From NCBI GenBank assembly GCA_001017865.1, contig LATQ01000001.1, positions 2,883,820-2,892,213 of the forward strand: a DNA stretch of 8,394 nucleotides, in the 5' to 3' direction. Source of the DNA: Rhodococcus sp. IITR03. Its GTDB lineage: Bacteria; Actinomycetota; Actinomycetes; Mycobacteriales; Mycobacteriaceae. The notes under the pieces were generated by a model. It was not told the origin of the DNA and did not search any database. It was given only the letters and a program-made list of their open reading frames with translations. Positions 1-7,140 of this stretch are shown one piece after another. The translations under genes and the position numbers were made by a program. Each line of letters begins with the position of its first letter. The stretch's first letter is position 1.

Positions 1-16
1 GCTGGGTGAGGACGAG

Positions 17-48
17 AACGGGCGACCACCTCGAGGTGGTCGCCCGTT
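17..48. terminator. Bidirectional terminator, perfect inverted repeat
   Basis: Positions 17-32 and 33-48 are exact reverse complements. They can fold as a 14-bp stem (17-30 with 35-48) closed by a TCGA tetraloop. The hairpin lies 37 bases beyond the repaired stop of the minus-strand DUF7455 gene, so it can end that transcript. It may also end a plus-strand gene entering from the left edge. There is no strong U-run, which is common for actinobacterial terminators. The symmetry is seen directly; the termination role is inferred. Confidence 0.8.
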
Positions 49-84
49 CGGTCGGGTCGCGGAACCGTGGTTCCGGACGGCGGA

Positions 85-278
85 TCACACGGTGGCGTCG
101 GACTCGCTCACGATCGTCGCTCCGAGTTCACGGAGCGGTCGGTGTGCTCGTTCGCGTGGTGCCCGCAGAACAACAGTTCTCCGCCGGTCGGAAGGACGGC
201 GCGGACACGAGCGGCGGCATTGCACCGATCGCAGCGATCTGCAGCGGTCAACTTCGGGCTGGTCAACGTACCGGGCAT
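85..278 (-). CDS. DUF7455 family small zinc-ribbon-like protein (frameshifted in this sequence)
   Basis: This is a small actinobacterial protein of unknown function, similar to what I recall of M. tuberculosis Rv2708c. The ATG at 278-276 is chosen because GGAGG (287-283) stands four bases before it; an in-frame ATG at 305 is less likely. The product opens MPGTLTSPKLTAADRC and continues CDRC...ELLFCGHH. Cys16, Cys19, Cys38 and His40/41 form a CxxC...CxHH cluster that probably binds zinc. As read, the frame leaves the family pattern after residue 48 and stops at 108-110. Adding one base in the short run near 134 restores the tail LRELGATIVSESDATV and a TGA at 87-85, giving 64 residues. I treat the shift as a consensus error. 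Function unknown; family assignment is from memory of the sequence pattern. Confidence 0.82.
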
Positions 279-536
279 GACTCCTCCAAACTGGCCACCG
301 CTCATATCGGGTGCCGGGGTCTGGTCCGCCGCACCGGCCGGCGCGGTGGATCTACTCTGACAGACGATTCGTATTCACGTGTTGTTCCCCTGGATGCCCA
401 ATGGTGGCGTGTTTCACGCATCGAACAGCGAAAACGCTTCGACATGGCCGTTTTCCGCACGGTGTGTTCGCTCACAGCGCAGAGCTCGAGGGGGCCGGGA
501 ACGCCCCGGACGGGCTGTCCGACGCACAATGACGCC
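279..536. other. Noncoding gap between divergent DUF7455 and DUF952 genes
   Basis: These 258 bases contain no credible gene: open frames here have no family resemblance and no ribosome-binding site. The gap should hold the minus-strand promoter for DUF7455 and the plus-strand promoter for DUF952. One small hairpin is visible at 421-442 (arms TCGAA..GCG and CGCTTCGA, loop AAAA, a two-base bulge). It has no role I can assign. Confidence 0.5.
525..530 (+). promoter_or_regulatory. Candidate -10 box for DUF952 gene (leaderless)
   Basis: CACAAT ends six bases before the ATG at 537, so transcription would begin at or next to the start codon. No Shine-Dalgarno sequence precedes the ATG and no good -35 is visible. 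Weak when taken alone. It gains some weight because the same arrangement recurs before three other genes in the window. Confidence 0.35.
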
Positions 537-917
537 ATGACCGAGACCCTGCTGCACATCATCTCCCGCGACGATTGGGACCGCTTCCGACCCCTCGGGG
601 CGGTCGTGCCGGACTCCCTCGGGACCCAGGGTTTCGTCCACCTGTCGACCCCGCACCAGGTGCACCTGCCCGCCGACCGGTTGTACGTCGGCCGCACGGA
701 CCTCCTCCTGCTGCGCGTCGACCCGACGCGCCTCGTCGACCCGCTCCGTTTCGAACCCGGCGTACCGGAGGACCCGGAGTCGATGCGCTTTCCTCACCTC
801 TACGGGCCCCTGCCCGTCGACGCCGTCGTGGAGGTGACGCCCTACCTGCCGGGACCGGACGGTCGGTTCCCGCCCCTGGACCGGGAGCGAGCGGACGCCG
901 TCGGTCCGGAGGACTAG
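537..917 (+). CDS. DUF952 domain-containing protein
   Basis: The product is a soluble protein of 126 residues, the usual length for DUF952 (PF06108), whose biochemical function is not established. Visible family features are the N-terminal LLHIISRDDW, the GFVHLSTPHQV block near residues 32-42, the strand LLLLRVDP near 59-66, and the late block MRFPHLYGPLPVDAVVEV. The start is the ATG at 537. The frame stays open far upstream to position 6, but that extension lacks family resemblance. The gene reads intact, with no frameshift. It is followed after ten bases by the KhtT-like gene on the same strand, and its stop TAG lies inside the candidate -10 box of that gene. A functional link to cation transport is possible only by proximity. 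Confidence 0.85.
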   Translation: MTETLLHIISRDDWDRFRPLGAVVPDSLGTQGFVHLSTPHQVHLPADRLYVGRTDLLLLRVDPTRLVDPLRFEPGVPEDPESMRFPHLYGPLPVDAVVEVTPYLPGPDGRFPPLDRERADAVGPED

Positions 918-920
918 TCT
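915..920 (+). promoter_or_regulatory. Candidate -10 box for the antiporter operon (leaderless)
   Basis: TAGTCT begins with the TAG stop of the DUF952 gene and ends seven bases before the ATG at 928. The same hexamer stands eight bases before the dut start. No Shine-Dalgarno sequence is present. This suggests that the regulator and antiporter can be transcribed independently of DUF952 as a leaderless mRNA. Inference from spacing only. Confidence 0.4.
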
Positions 921-927
921 TTCGACC

Positions 928-1408
928 ATGATCGTCGACGTGACGCCGCTTCCCGGGATCGGTGTACGCAAGGACTTCGAACTGGCCTCCGGGCGCGCAT
1001 CGGGTGATCACCCATCGGGACGGTCACAGCGACCTCATCATCTCGAAGGCGGGCGACCCCGACGCGTGTGCGGCTTCCCTGCCTCTCACCGTCGAGGAGG
1101 CGGCGACGCTCAGCAATCTGCTCGGTGCCCCACAGCTCGTCGCACAGTTGCGTGAAGACCACCGCGAACTGCCCGGAATCCTCACCCGACAGCTCCATGT
1201 CAACGAGGATTCCCGGTTCGACGGAGCGGTACTGGGCGACACCGCGTTGCGCACCCGCACCGGTGTGTCCGTCGTGGCCGTGATGCGTGCCGGTCAGGTC
1301 ATGCCGTCTCCGACACCCGACTTCGTTCTCACGGGTGGGGACATCCTGGTGGCGGTCGGCACGGCCGACGGTCTCGACGCGGTCGCCAGGATCCTGCGCA
1401 ACGGCTGA
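928..1408 (+). CDS. Cation:proton antiporter regulatory subunit, KhtT-like, TrkA-C/RCK_C domain (frameshifted in this sequence)
   Basis: This is probably the cytoplasmic regulatory subunit of the antiporter encoded next. In the KhtT/KhtU and related systems the C-terminal RCK_C (TrkA-C) domain senses a ligand and gates the membrane partner. The opening MIVDVTPLPGIGVRKDFEL matches the family N-terminus. After a short helical segment (PLTVEEAATLSNLLGAPQLV), the second half holds an RCK_C-like domain with LGDTALRTRTGVSVVAVMRAG and the closing GGDILVAVGTADGLDAVARIL. The reading frame changes between about 994 and 1004. Two bases restored in short C and G runs there give SGRRIGVITHRDG and a continuous protein of about 160 residues, the normal family size. 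The stop is nine bases before the antiporter ATG, which indicates an operon. The frameshift is probably a sequence error. Confidence 0.85.
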
Positions 1409-1417
1409 TCCCGCAGA

Positions 1418-2630
1418 ATGGACACGACGACACTCGCACTCATCGAACTGGGTGCGGTGTTCTTCGGACTCGGCGTCCTCGGACGGCTCGCGGCGCGGAT
1501 CGGCATGTCGCCGTTCCCGTTCTATCTGATCGGCGGCCTGTGCTTCGGCAACGGTGGCTTCATCCAGCTCGGCGACATCGGGGCGTTCAGTCACATCGCC
1601 AGCGAGATCGGCGTGGTCCTGCTGCTGTTGCTGCTCGGTCTCGAGTACACCGCGAACGAGTTGATCAGCGGCCTGCGACGCTCCCGGATGGCAGGTCTGC
1701 TCGACCTCGCCTGAACGCGGTGCCGGGAGCCGCCGTCGCGCTGATCCTGGGTCTCGGACCATCGGCGCCTTCGTGCTCGCGGGTGTCACCTACATCTCGT
1801 CGTCCGGGATCGTGGCGAAGGTCCTCGCCGATCTGGGGCGCCTCGGCAACCGCGAGACCCCGGTCGTCCTGTCGATCCTCGTCTTCGAGGATCTCGCGAT
1901 GGCCGTCTACCTCCCGATCCTCACTGCGATCCTGGCGGGCGTGAGTCTGCTCGGCGGCCTCGAAGCCGTCGCGATCTCACTCGGTCTCGTCACCGTGGTG
2001 TTGGTGCTGGTGGTGCGATACGGGCGCTACGTCTCGGTCGTGCTCGACAGCCCCGATCGGGAAACGCTGTTGCTCAAGCTGCTCGGCGCGGCATTGTTGG
2101 TGGCGGGAATGGCGTCGGCCCTACAGGTGTCCGCGGCCGTGGGTGCCTTCCTGCTGGGCATCGCCATCTCCGGTTCGACGGCACACAACGCGGTCCGGGT
2201 CCTCGAACCGCTCCGCGACCTGTTCGCCGCCATCTTCTTCGTCTTCTTCGGACTCAACACCGATCCGACGGCGATACCGCCGGTGCTCGGCTGGGCGATC
2301 CTGCTGGCCGTGCTAACCGCGCTGACGAAGCTCGTCACCGGATGGATCGCGGCGGCCCGTCACGGTATCGCTGTGATGGGCCGGGCGCGCGCCGGCGCGG
2401 CACTCATCGCCCGGGGAGAGTTCTCCATCGTGATCGCCGGACTGGCCGTGGCCTCCGGTCACGTCGACAGTCGCCTCGCGGCGATCGCCTCGGCATACGT
2501 GATGATCACCGCGGTGCTCGGTCCCGTGGCCGCGCGGATCGTCGAACCGGTGATGCGGTTCGCATCCACACGACTCCCCGGAGGCGACGAGCGACAGCGC
2601 CTTCCCGGAGACGAACCGGAGCTTCTCTAG
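1418..2630 (+). CDS. CPA2-family monovalent cation:proton antiporter, KhtU-like (two frameshifts in this sequence)
   Basis: This is an integral membrane Na_H_Exchanger-domain (PF00999) protein that exchanges K+ or Na+ for protons. Repaired length is 404 residues, about the size of family members lacking a fused C-terminal RCK domain, which fits the separate KhtT-like subunit upstream. Hydrophobic helices run from the N-terminus to about residue 385. Signature blocks are GVVLLLLLLGLEYTANEL, the helix containing SSSGIVAKVL, LVFEDLAMAVYLP with the adjacent acidic pair expected in the transport core, and GEFSIVIAGLAV near the end. The frame breaks near 1709 (LDL-x-LNAVPGAA) and again near 1760 (GLGP-IGAFVLAG); each is cured by one base in a short C run. 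No Shine-Dalgarno is obvious before the ATG, so translation may be coupled to the upstream gene. Substrate cannot be told from sequence. Confidence 0.88.
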
Positions 2631-2658
2631 CGGCCCCTTCTCTCGCGGCCTTCTTCTG

Positions 2659-2674
2659 CGGACCCCGGGGTCCG
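2659..2674. repeat. Perfect 16-bp palindrome between convergent genes
   Basis: CGGACCCCGGGGTCCG is fully self-complementary. It lies directly upstream of the larger terminator hairpin in the gap between the antiporter and sigA stops. It may be an auxiliary termination or RNA-processing structure; without a loop it must open a few bases to fold as RNA. Confidence 0.6.
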
Positions 2675-2677
2675 GAA

Positions 2678-2719
2678 CGAAGAACGAGGGCCACCCGATC
2701 GGATGGCCCTCGTTCTTCG
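2678..2719. terminator. Bidirectional terminator between antiporter and sigA
   Basis: Positions 2678-2693 pair perfectly with 2704-2719 (16 bp), with a ten-base loop that itself contains the palindrome CCGATCGG. The arm carries GTTCTTCG on the plus strand, a weak T-rich end for antiporter transcripts, and the structure is symmetric enough to stop sigA transcripts coming the other way. The right arm ends nine bases past the sigA stop codon. Seen directly as symmetry; the role is inferred from the convergent layout. Confidence 0.85.
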
Positions 2720-2728
2720 GGACGGATG

Positions 2729-4098
2729 TCAGTCGAGGTAGTCGCGCAGCACCTGCGACCGCGACGGGTGGCGCAGCTTCGACATGGTCTTCGACTCGAT
2801 CTGGCGGATGCGCTCGCGCGTCACGCCGTAGACCTGACCGATCTCGTCGAGGGTGCGCGGCTGGCCGTCGGTGAGGCCGAAGCGCAGACGCACGACGCCC
2901 GCTTCGCGCTCGGACAGGGTCTCGAGCACCGACTGCAGCTGATCCTGCAGCAGGGTGAAGGAGACGGCGTCGACGGCCACGACGGCCTCGGAGTCCTCGA
3001 TGAAGTCGCCGAGCTGGCTGTCGCCCTCGTCGCCGATCGTCTGGTCGAGGGAGATGGGCTCACGCGCGTACTGCTGGATCTCCAGCACCTTCTCCGGCGT
3101 GATGTCCATTTCCTTGGCGAGCTCCTCGGGCGTGGGCTCGCGGCCCAGATCCTGGAGCAGCTCGCGCTGGATACGACCGAGCTTGTTGATGACCTCGACC
3201 ATGTGCACCGGGATACGGATGGTGCGGGCCTGGTCGGCCATGGCACGGGTGATGGCCTGACGGATCCACCAGGTCGCGTAGGTGGAGAACTTGTAACCCT
3301 TGGTGTAGTCGAACTTCTCGACGCGCGGATCAGACCGAGGTTGCTTCCTGGATCAGGTCCAGGAACGCCATGCCGCGGCCGGTGTAGCGCTTGGCGAGCG
3401 AGACGACGAGACGGAGGTTCGCCTCGAGCAGGTGTTCTTGGCCCGGTTGCCGTCGCGGCAGATCCAGTTCAGATCGCGGCGCTGGGCGACGGGGAGCTTC
3501 TCGCCCTTCTCCGCCAGCTGCTGCAGCATGTGGGTCGCGTACAGACCGGCCTCGATGCGCTTGGCGAGCTCCACCTCCTCCTCGGCGTTGAGGAGGGCGA
3601 CCTTGCCGATCTGCTTGAGGTAGGCGCGCACGGAGTCGGCCGAGGCGGTGAGCTCGGCGTCCTTGCGTGCCTGACGCAGCGCCTCGGACTCCTCCTCGTC
3701 CCAGACGAAGTCGCCCGAGGCCTTGTCCTTCTCGCTGGGCTCGTCGTCCTCGACCACCACATCCTCGGCGCCGGCGAGATCACCCTCCGAGACCTCGAGG
3801 TCTGCGAGGTCCGCTTCCTCGGTGGCGTCGAAGTCCTCGTCGCCCGAACCTGCAGCCTTCGTGGCCTTCTTTGCTGCCTTCTTCGCGGTGGTCTTCTTGG
3901 CGGCTGCCTTCTTCGCAGGAGCTTCTTGGCGGCTGCCTTCTTCGCGGGGGCCTTCTTCGCAGCGGTCTTCTTCGCCGGCGGCTTGGCACCGGGAGCGGTA
4001 CCCTCCGCGGAGTCCGCAGCGCCTGCGACGCTCGAAGCGTCCGCAACGGGTGCCGATTCGTTGGCGGAATCAGCGGTGTGGATGTCGGTGGCTGCCAC
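2729..4098 (-). CDS. sigA: Principal (housekeeping) RNA polymerase sigma factor SigA/HrdB (four frameshifts in this sequence)
   Basis: SigA directs RNA polymerase to housekeeping promoters and is essential. The GTG at 4098-4096 is chosen because AAAGGG stands five bases upstream and the product starts like rhodococcal SigA ([V/M][14 protein letters not shown]). Domains after repair (457 residues): Lys/Ala-rich tail about 38-83, acidic stretch 87-125, region 1.2 from [15 protein letters not shown] at about 156, region 2 about 220-290 including [16 protein letters not shown] and [14 protein letters not shown], region 3 with [18 protein letters not shown], and region 4.2 helix-turn-helix [18 protein letters not shown] in the last 41 residues. 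The frame breaks near 3922, 3434, 3344 and 3323; one base restored in a GG or CC pair mends each. Four independent lesions in an essential gene, with protein conservation continuing across them, point to consensus errors. ppgK lies upstream on the same strand. Confidence 0.95.
3893..3945 (-). repeat. Tandem repeat inside the sigA Lys/Ala-rich tail
   Basis: A 24-base sequence at 3893-3916 recurs exactly at 3922-3945. The present offset is 29 bases and becomes 30 once the missing base near 3922 is restored, so the repeat is in register and encodes two copies of the decapeptide [10 protein letters not shown] (residues about 50-69). Flanking sequence has further AKK units. Such in-frame repeats can change copy number between strains. 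Confidence 0.85.
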
Positions 4099-4169
4099 GT
4101 ACGCCCTTTCGTGACGAGGTAGTGCGGCGTCGCGCCAGAGTGATTCCGGCGGAGAGGTCTGTCGGGATG

Positions 4170-4201
4170 AGGCCGGTTCCGGCCTGCTGGGGACCATTGT
4201 A
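4170..4201 (-). promoter_or_regulatory. sigA promoter -10 and leader hairpin
   Basis: Read on the minus strand, TACAAT at 4201-4196 is a good -10 hexamer, about 98 bases before the sigA GTG. No clear -35 stands at the usual distance. Just downstream, AGGCCGG at 4170-4176 pairs with CCGGCCT at 4179-4185, a GC-only hairpin at the start of the predicted leader. It could shape the sigA leader or stop ppgK read-through. Motifs are seen; function is inferred. Confidence 0.5.
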
Positions 4202-4231
4202 ACGATCCCTCGGGCGGCCGATGCGCCGGAC

Positions 4232-5017
4232 TCAGGGAGTGACACCTGTTTTCGCAGCGTAAGCAGCCCCTACGATTCCCGCCGCGTTGCGCAGTTCGGC
4301 GGGGACCACCGGGGTGCGGTTGGTCAGGAGCGGGATCCACTTCTCGTGCTTGCGGCTGATGCCGCCGCCCGCGATGAACAGGTCGGGCCAGAGCAGATCC
4401 TCGAAGCGGGTGAGGACGCGGGAGACCTCCTTGGCCCACTGCTTGTACGACAGGTCGTTGCGCTCCTTGACCGACGAGGCGGCGCGGTGCTCGGCCTCCT
4501 TGCCGTCGACCTCCATGTGCCCGAACTCGGTGTTGGGCAGCAGTACACCGTTGTGCAGCACGGCCGAACCGATCCCGGTGCCGAAGGTCAGGAGGATCAC
4601 CACGCCGTCGGTGTCCTTGGCGGCACCGAAGCGGTCCTCGGCGATTCCCGCGGCGTCCGCGTCGTTGAGCACCGAGACGTCCCGGCCGCCGAGCACCCGC
4701 GAGAAGAGGGATCCGGCGTCGGTGCCGATCCACGACTTGTCGATGTTGGCGGCGGTGCGGGCGACGCCTCCGGTGACCACGCTCGGCAGGGTCACGCCGA
4801 CGGGACCCGTCCAGCCGGCCTGTTCGACGATCTGCGCCACCGTCTTCGCCACGGCCTCGGGAGTGGACGGTTGCGGAGTGAGGATCTTGATGCGGTCGCC
4901 GACCAGGCGGCCCGTGTCGAGATCCACCACGGCACCCTTGACGCCACTTCCCCCGATGTCGACTCCGAATCCGTGGTTGACGGGAGTCGCTCGGTCCGTG
5001 GGGACGTCCTGTGCCAT
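4232..5017 (-). CDS. ppgK: Polyphosphate glucokinase (ROK family)
   Basis: Phosphorylates glucose to glucose 6-phosphate in the cytoplasm, using inorganic polyphosphate (and ATP) as donor. The product is 261 residues, close to the M. tuberculosis enzyme, and reads intact. Features: phosphate-1 motif DIGGSGVKG at 20-28, [10 protein letters not shown] at 77-85, KSWIGTD at 94-100, catalytic-aspartate motif NDADAAG at 118-124, phosphate-2 motif LTFGTGIGS at 143-151, EFGHMEVDG at 164-172, and the adenosine-region [13 protein letters not shown] near 215-227. The ATG at 5017-5015 is favoured over upstream in-frame starts because GAGGAAG stands six bases before it. The stop is 133 bases before the sigA GTG, on the same strand, so partial co-transcription is possible although sigA has its own -10. 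Divergent to suhB. Confidence 0.95.
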   Translation of the reverse strand: MAQDVPTDRATPVNHGFGVDIGGSGVKGAVVDLDTGRLVGDRIKILTPQPSTPEAVAKTVAQIVEQAGWTGPVGVTLPSVVTGGVARTAANIDKSWIGTDAGSLFSRVLGGRDVSVLNDADAAGIAEDRFGAAKDTDGVVILLTFGTGIGSAVLHNGVLLPNTEFGHMEVDGKEAEHRAASSVKERNDLSYKQWAKEVSRVLTRFEDLLWPDLFIAGGGISRKHEKWIPLLTNRTPVVPAELRNAAGIVGAAYAAKTGVTP

Positions 5018-5068
5018 TGCGTACTTCCTCTCGCTGGGTGGGGCCGGCTGCTCCGCTCGTGTGGAAAC

Positions 5069-5090
5069 GATAATGCCCGGTGTCACCGGG
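5069..5090. promoter_or_regulatory. Divergent ppgK/suhB control region: -10 box and palindrome
   Basis: GATAAT at 5069-5074 is a good plus-strand -10 box for suhB. Read backwards, the overlapping CATTAT (5076-5071) could serve ppgK. Immediately after it lies the palindrome CCCGGTG-T-CACCGGG (5076-5090), with seven perfect base pairs about one central base, positioned over the predicted start of suhB transcription. This is a typical place for a repressor operator. No regulator is encoded in the window, so the binding partner is unknown. Confidence 0.5.
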
Positions 5091-5136
5091 TGCGGGGTCG
5101 GTGGCGAAACCGTCGGCACTGTGTTCGGATCGGTTC

Positions 5137-6011
5137 GTGCACGCACAGAGAACACTCCCCGAATCCGAGTTGTCCGCGCTGAGGGATGTGGCGGTGACCG
5201 TCGCACGTGAGGCCGCGTCCTACGTCCGTTTACGCCGGGTCGAGCTGTTCGGTCCTCCGGGCTCGGGGGAGGCCGTCCGTGTGGGGACGAAATCGACAGT
5301 GACCGATCCCGTCACCGCCGCCGACACCGAGAGTGAGGAACTCATCCGGCGCGGCTCACGGAACTGCGGCCGGGCGACGCCTTCCTCGGCGAGGAGACCG
5401 GGGCCGACGGCGGGACGGCGACTGCCGCGAGCGGAGTCGTCTGGGTGGTCGATCCCATCGACGGCACCGTCAACTTCGTCTACGGCCTCCCCGCCTCGGC
5501 GGTCTCGGTGGCCGCGCGGGTCGACGGACGCTCGGTGGCCGGTGCCGTCGTCGACATCGCCTCGGGGGAGACGTTCTCGGCGGCAGAGGGTCTCGGTGCC
5601 CATCTGGACGTCGACGGCACGCGGGTGCCGTTGCGATGCAATCCCGTGACGGATCCGCGACTGGCGCTCGTGGCGACCGGCTTCTCGTACTCGCCGGCAC
5701 GACGCGCACGTCAGGGTGAGCTGGTGGCGGCGCTGCTACCGAGGGTGCGCGACATCCGGCGTGTCGGAGCGGCCGCCCTGGACCTGTGCATGGTCGCGGC
5801 CGGCAGGGTCGACGCCCACTACGAACACGGACTCGGTCCCTGGGACTGGGCGGCGGGGGCGCTCGTCGCTGCGGAAGCCGGTGCGGTGGTGCGTGTCCCG
5901 AGCGGCACCGGGGACGACGGGGAACTCACGGTCGCGGCCGCGCCGGGGATCGCGGCCGATTTCGAAACTCTGCTCGGCGAAATCGGAGCGCTCGACGCAA
6001 TTCCGAATTGA
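5137..6011 (+). CDS. suhB: Inositol monophosphatase family protein SuhB (one frameshift in this sequence)
   Basis: Hydrolyses inositol 1-phosphate to inositol, needed in actinobacteria for phosphatidylinositol-derived lipids and mycothiol. Repaired length is 291 residues, matching the roughly 290 I recall for M. tuberculosis SuhB. Metal-site motifs are present: LGEETGAD (glutamate ligand), [13 protein letters not shown], and [16 protein letters not shown], the inositol-phosphatase WD..AG signature. The frame breaks near 5352 in EELIRR-RLTEL; one extra C makes it continuous. The GTG at 5137 is chosen because it gives an N-terminus of family length. An in-frame GTG at 5080 lies six bases after the GATAAT box and would give a leaderless product with 19 more residues, so the start is uncertain. 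Related activities such as histidinol phosphatase cannot be excluded, but the gene neighbourhood supports SuhB. Confidence 0.9.
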
Positions 6012-6014
6012 CCG

Positions 6015-6067
6015 TTTCGTCACATCATGAATTGCGTTCGTCACCTTTTACCGCAACAGTGACGAAA
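6015..6067. repeat. TTCGTCAC repeats in the suhB-cei convergent gap (possible terminator)
   Basis: TTTCGTCAC at 6015-6023 and TTCGTCAC at 6037-6044 are direct copies, and GTGACGAAA at 6059-6067 is their inverse. Either left copy can pair with the right one; the closer pair forms an 8-bp stem with a 14-base loop. The local sequence is clearly more AT-rich than the flanking genes. The position between converging stops suggests termination, but the stem is weak and no U-run follows it on either strand. Confidence 0.45.
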
Positions 6068-6096
6068 AACAGGATGCACGGTCTGTGAAAAGAGAT

Positions 6097-6779
6097 TCAG
6101 CACCGGGCATTGCGTGCGGCCGTGAGCAGATCGAGGTCGAGCGGAGCCGTCTCCTCGCCCACCGGGACCTCGCGTAGTGCCCGCAGGACCTCTTCGGCAT
6201 CCGCCCCGGGGGAGATGTCCCGGAAGTAGGTTCCCAGCGCGAGGTCGACGGTGTCGTCCTCGCGTGTGTCCTGCACCAACTCGGCGCACGGGGCGAGCAA
6301 CCACACCGAGGACGCAGCAGCGCGCCCGGCCTCGCCGAAGCGGATCTGCCCTGGCACTGCATGTTCTGGTCGACGTAGACCGGATCGTTGCCGGCCTGCA
6401 CGTCGGGCGGGCTCGAGAAACCGTAATCGCTCAGCTGAGCGGCCACGTGCGTGGCCTGGCCGCGTTCGCCGTTGGCGTTGTAGACGCGCACCCGGGTGGC
6501 CGTCAGGGGAGCGGGTTCGATCTCGAGCAGCGTCGACCGGTCCACGACCTCGCCGAGCGGAGCCGGTTGCGGGCCTTCGGGGTCGGTGGCCTCGGTCGGG
6601 GGAGCGTTGCACGCCACGGTGGTCGTGACGGGCTCGGACGAGGTGAACACGGAGGACCACACGACGATGGTGCCTGCGGCGAGGACGGCACCCGCCACGG
6701 CGGCCGGGACCACCCGGCGCCGACGGAACGGGCGGCCGCGGTCATCGGTTGCGCTTCCTTCGGTGATCAGGGAAACCAC
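6097..6779 (-). CDS. cei: Envelope integrity protein Cei (LytR C-terminal domain; one frameshift in this sequence)
   Basis: Homologous to M. tuberculosis Rv2700 (Cei), a membrane-anchored protein needed for normal envelope integrity; the exact activity is unknown. Start GTG at 6779-6777 gives MVSLITEGSATDDRGRPFRR, closely matching the conserved opening of the family. One membrane helix follows at about residues 23-46, leaving an extracytoplasmic domain. A LytR_C-like (PF13399) fold begins near TRVRVYNANGERGQATHVA (about 95-113). Cys57, Cys142, Cys165 and Cys227 all lie outside the membrane and could form two disulfides (inference). The frame breaks near 6350 in QCQG-QIRFGEAG, in a C run read one base short; repaired length is 227. 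It converges with suhB and is divergent from DUF4193. Confidence 0.9.
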
Positions 6780-7140
6780 GCGGCCCTGCCTCTCGTGTCA
6801 TGCCGTGTTCGTCGCACTCACTGTAGAGGTCGCGGACGTGGTCGGTGGAACCGCCGACCCGAGGAAATGTCACGAGTCGTTGTGTTGTTGATGACGATTG
6901 CCAGACAATTCCCGGCGTTTCCACGCATCGATTGCATATTCGTGCGTGAGGTCGGCTATTGTTCGGCGGCCGAACCGTCCAAGAAGGGGCGGTGCGGCGC
7001 GAAAACAGAGTGAATTCGGGTATGCCACAGCAATGGCACACCCGTCGGGAACTCCAACGGACGGCCGTGCGTTGCCCTGGCCGGGAGCACCGTCCGTGTC
7101 CCGGCCGGCTACCGGTACGAGTACTAGAAGGTAAGAGGAA
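6780..7140. other. 361-base noncoding region between cei and DUF4193
   Basis: I see no gene here: an open minus-strand frame (7041 to 6742) overlaps the start of cei and resembles nothing. The region holds divergent promoters. For cei, TACAGT on the minus strand at 6825-6820 is a possible -10, about 40 bases before the start codon. For DUF4193, TTGCAT at 6932-6937 and TATTGT at 6957-6962 form a poor -35/-10 pair (19-base spacer). The stretch 6885-6965 is relatively AT-rich, as expected of a promoter. Confidence 0.45.
7017..7106 (+). promoter_or_regulatory. Structured leader of the DUF4193 gene (two hairpins)
   Basis: Hairpin 1 pairs 7017-7027 with 7034-7044 (11 positions, one A-C mismatch, loop CAGCAA). 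Hairpin 2 pairs GGCCGGGA at 7079-7086 with TCCCGGCC at 7099-7106. They sit in a predicted leader of roughly 170 bases. The ribosome site AGAAGG (7126-7131) lies beyond both. No known riboswitch is recognised; the structures may affect mRNA stability or translation. Confidence 0.45.

Noticed and set aside
1..10. Possible 3' end of a plus-strand gene (GCT GGG TGA) at the left edge
   Set aside because: Three codons are too few to support a gene; the adjacent terminator is compatible with one but does not prove it.
421..442. Possible LexA/SOS box (TCGAAC...TTCGA)
   Set aside because: The half-sites are too far apart (22 bases overall against 16 for the actinobacterial TCGAAC-N4-GTTCGA type) and the right half is imperfect; it is better described as a small hairpin.
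6..536. Upstream in-frame extension of the DUF952 gene to position 6
   Set aside because: The extension overlaps the DUF7455 gene on the other strand, starts within the terminator region and has no family resemblance; the ATG at 537 gives the correct family length.
2729..4098. sigA as a true pseudogene
   Set aside because: It is the principal sigma factor, the protein is conserved on both sides of every break, and all breaks are single-base losses in G/C runs, the same pattern as in unrelated neighbouring genes.
2342..4114. Plus-strand open frame of 590 codons opposite sigA
   Set aside because: It runs antisense to the well-conserved sigma factor, overlaps the end of the antiporter, and its product is low-complexity with no family features. 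Long antisense frames are common in high-GC coding DNA.
6742..7041. Minus-strand open frame of 99 codons overlapping the start of cei
   Set aside because: It covers the divergent promoter region, overlaps conserved cei sequence in another frame, and has no recognisable motif or ribosome site.
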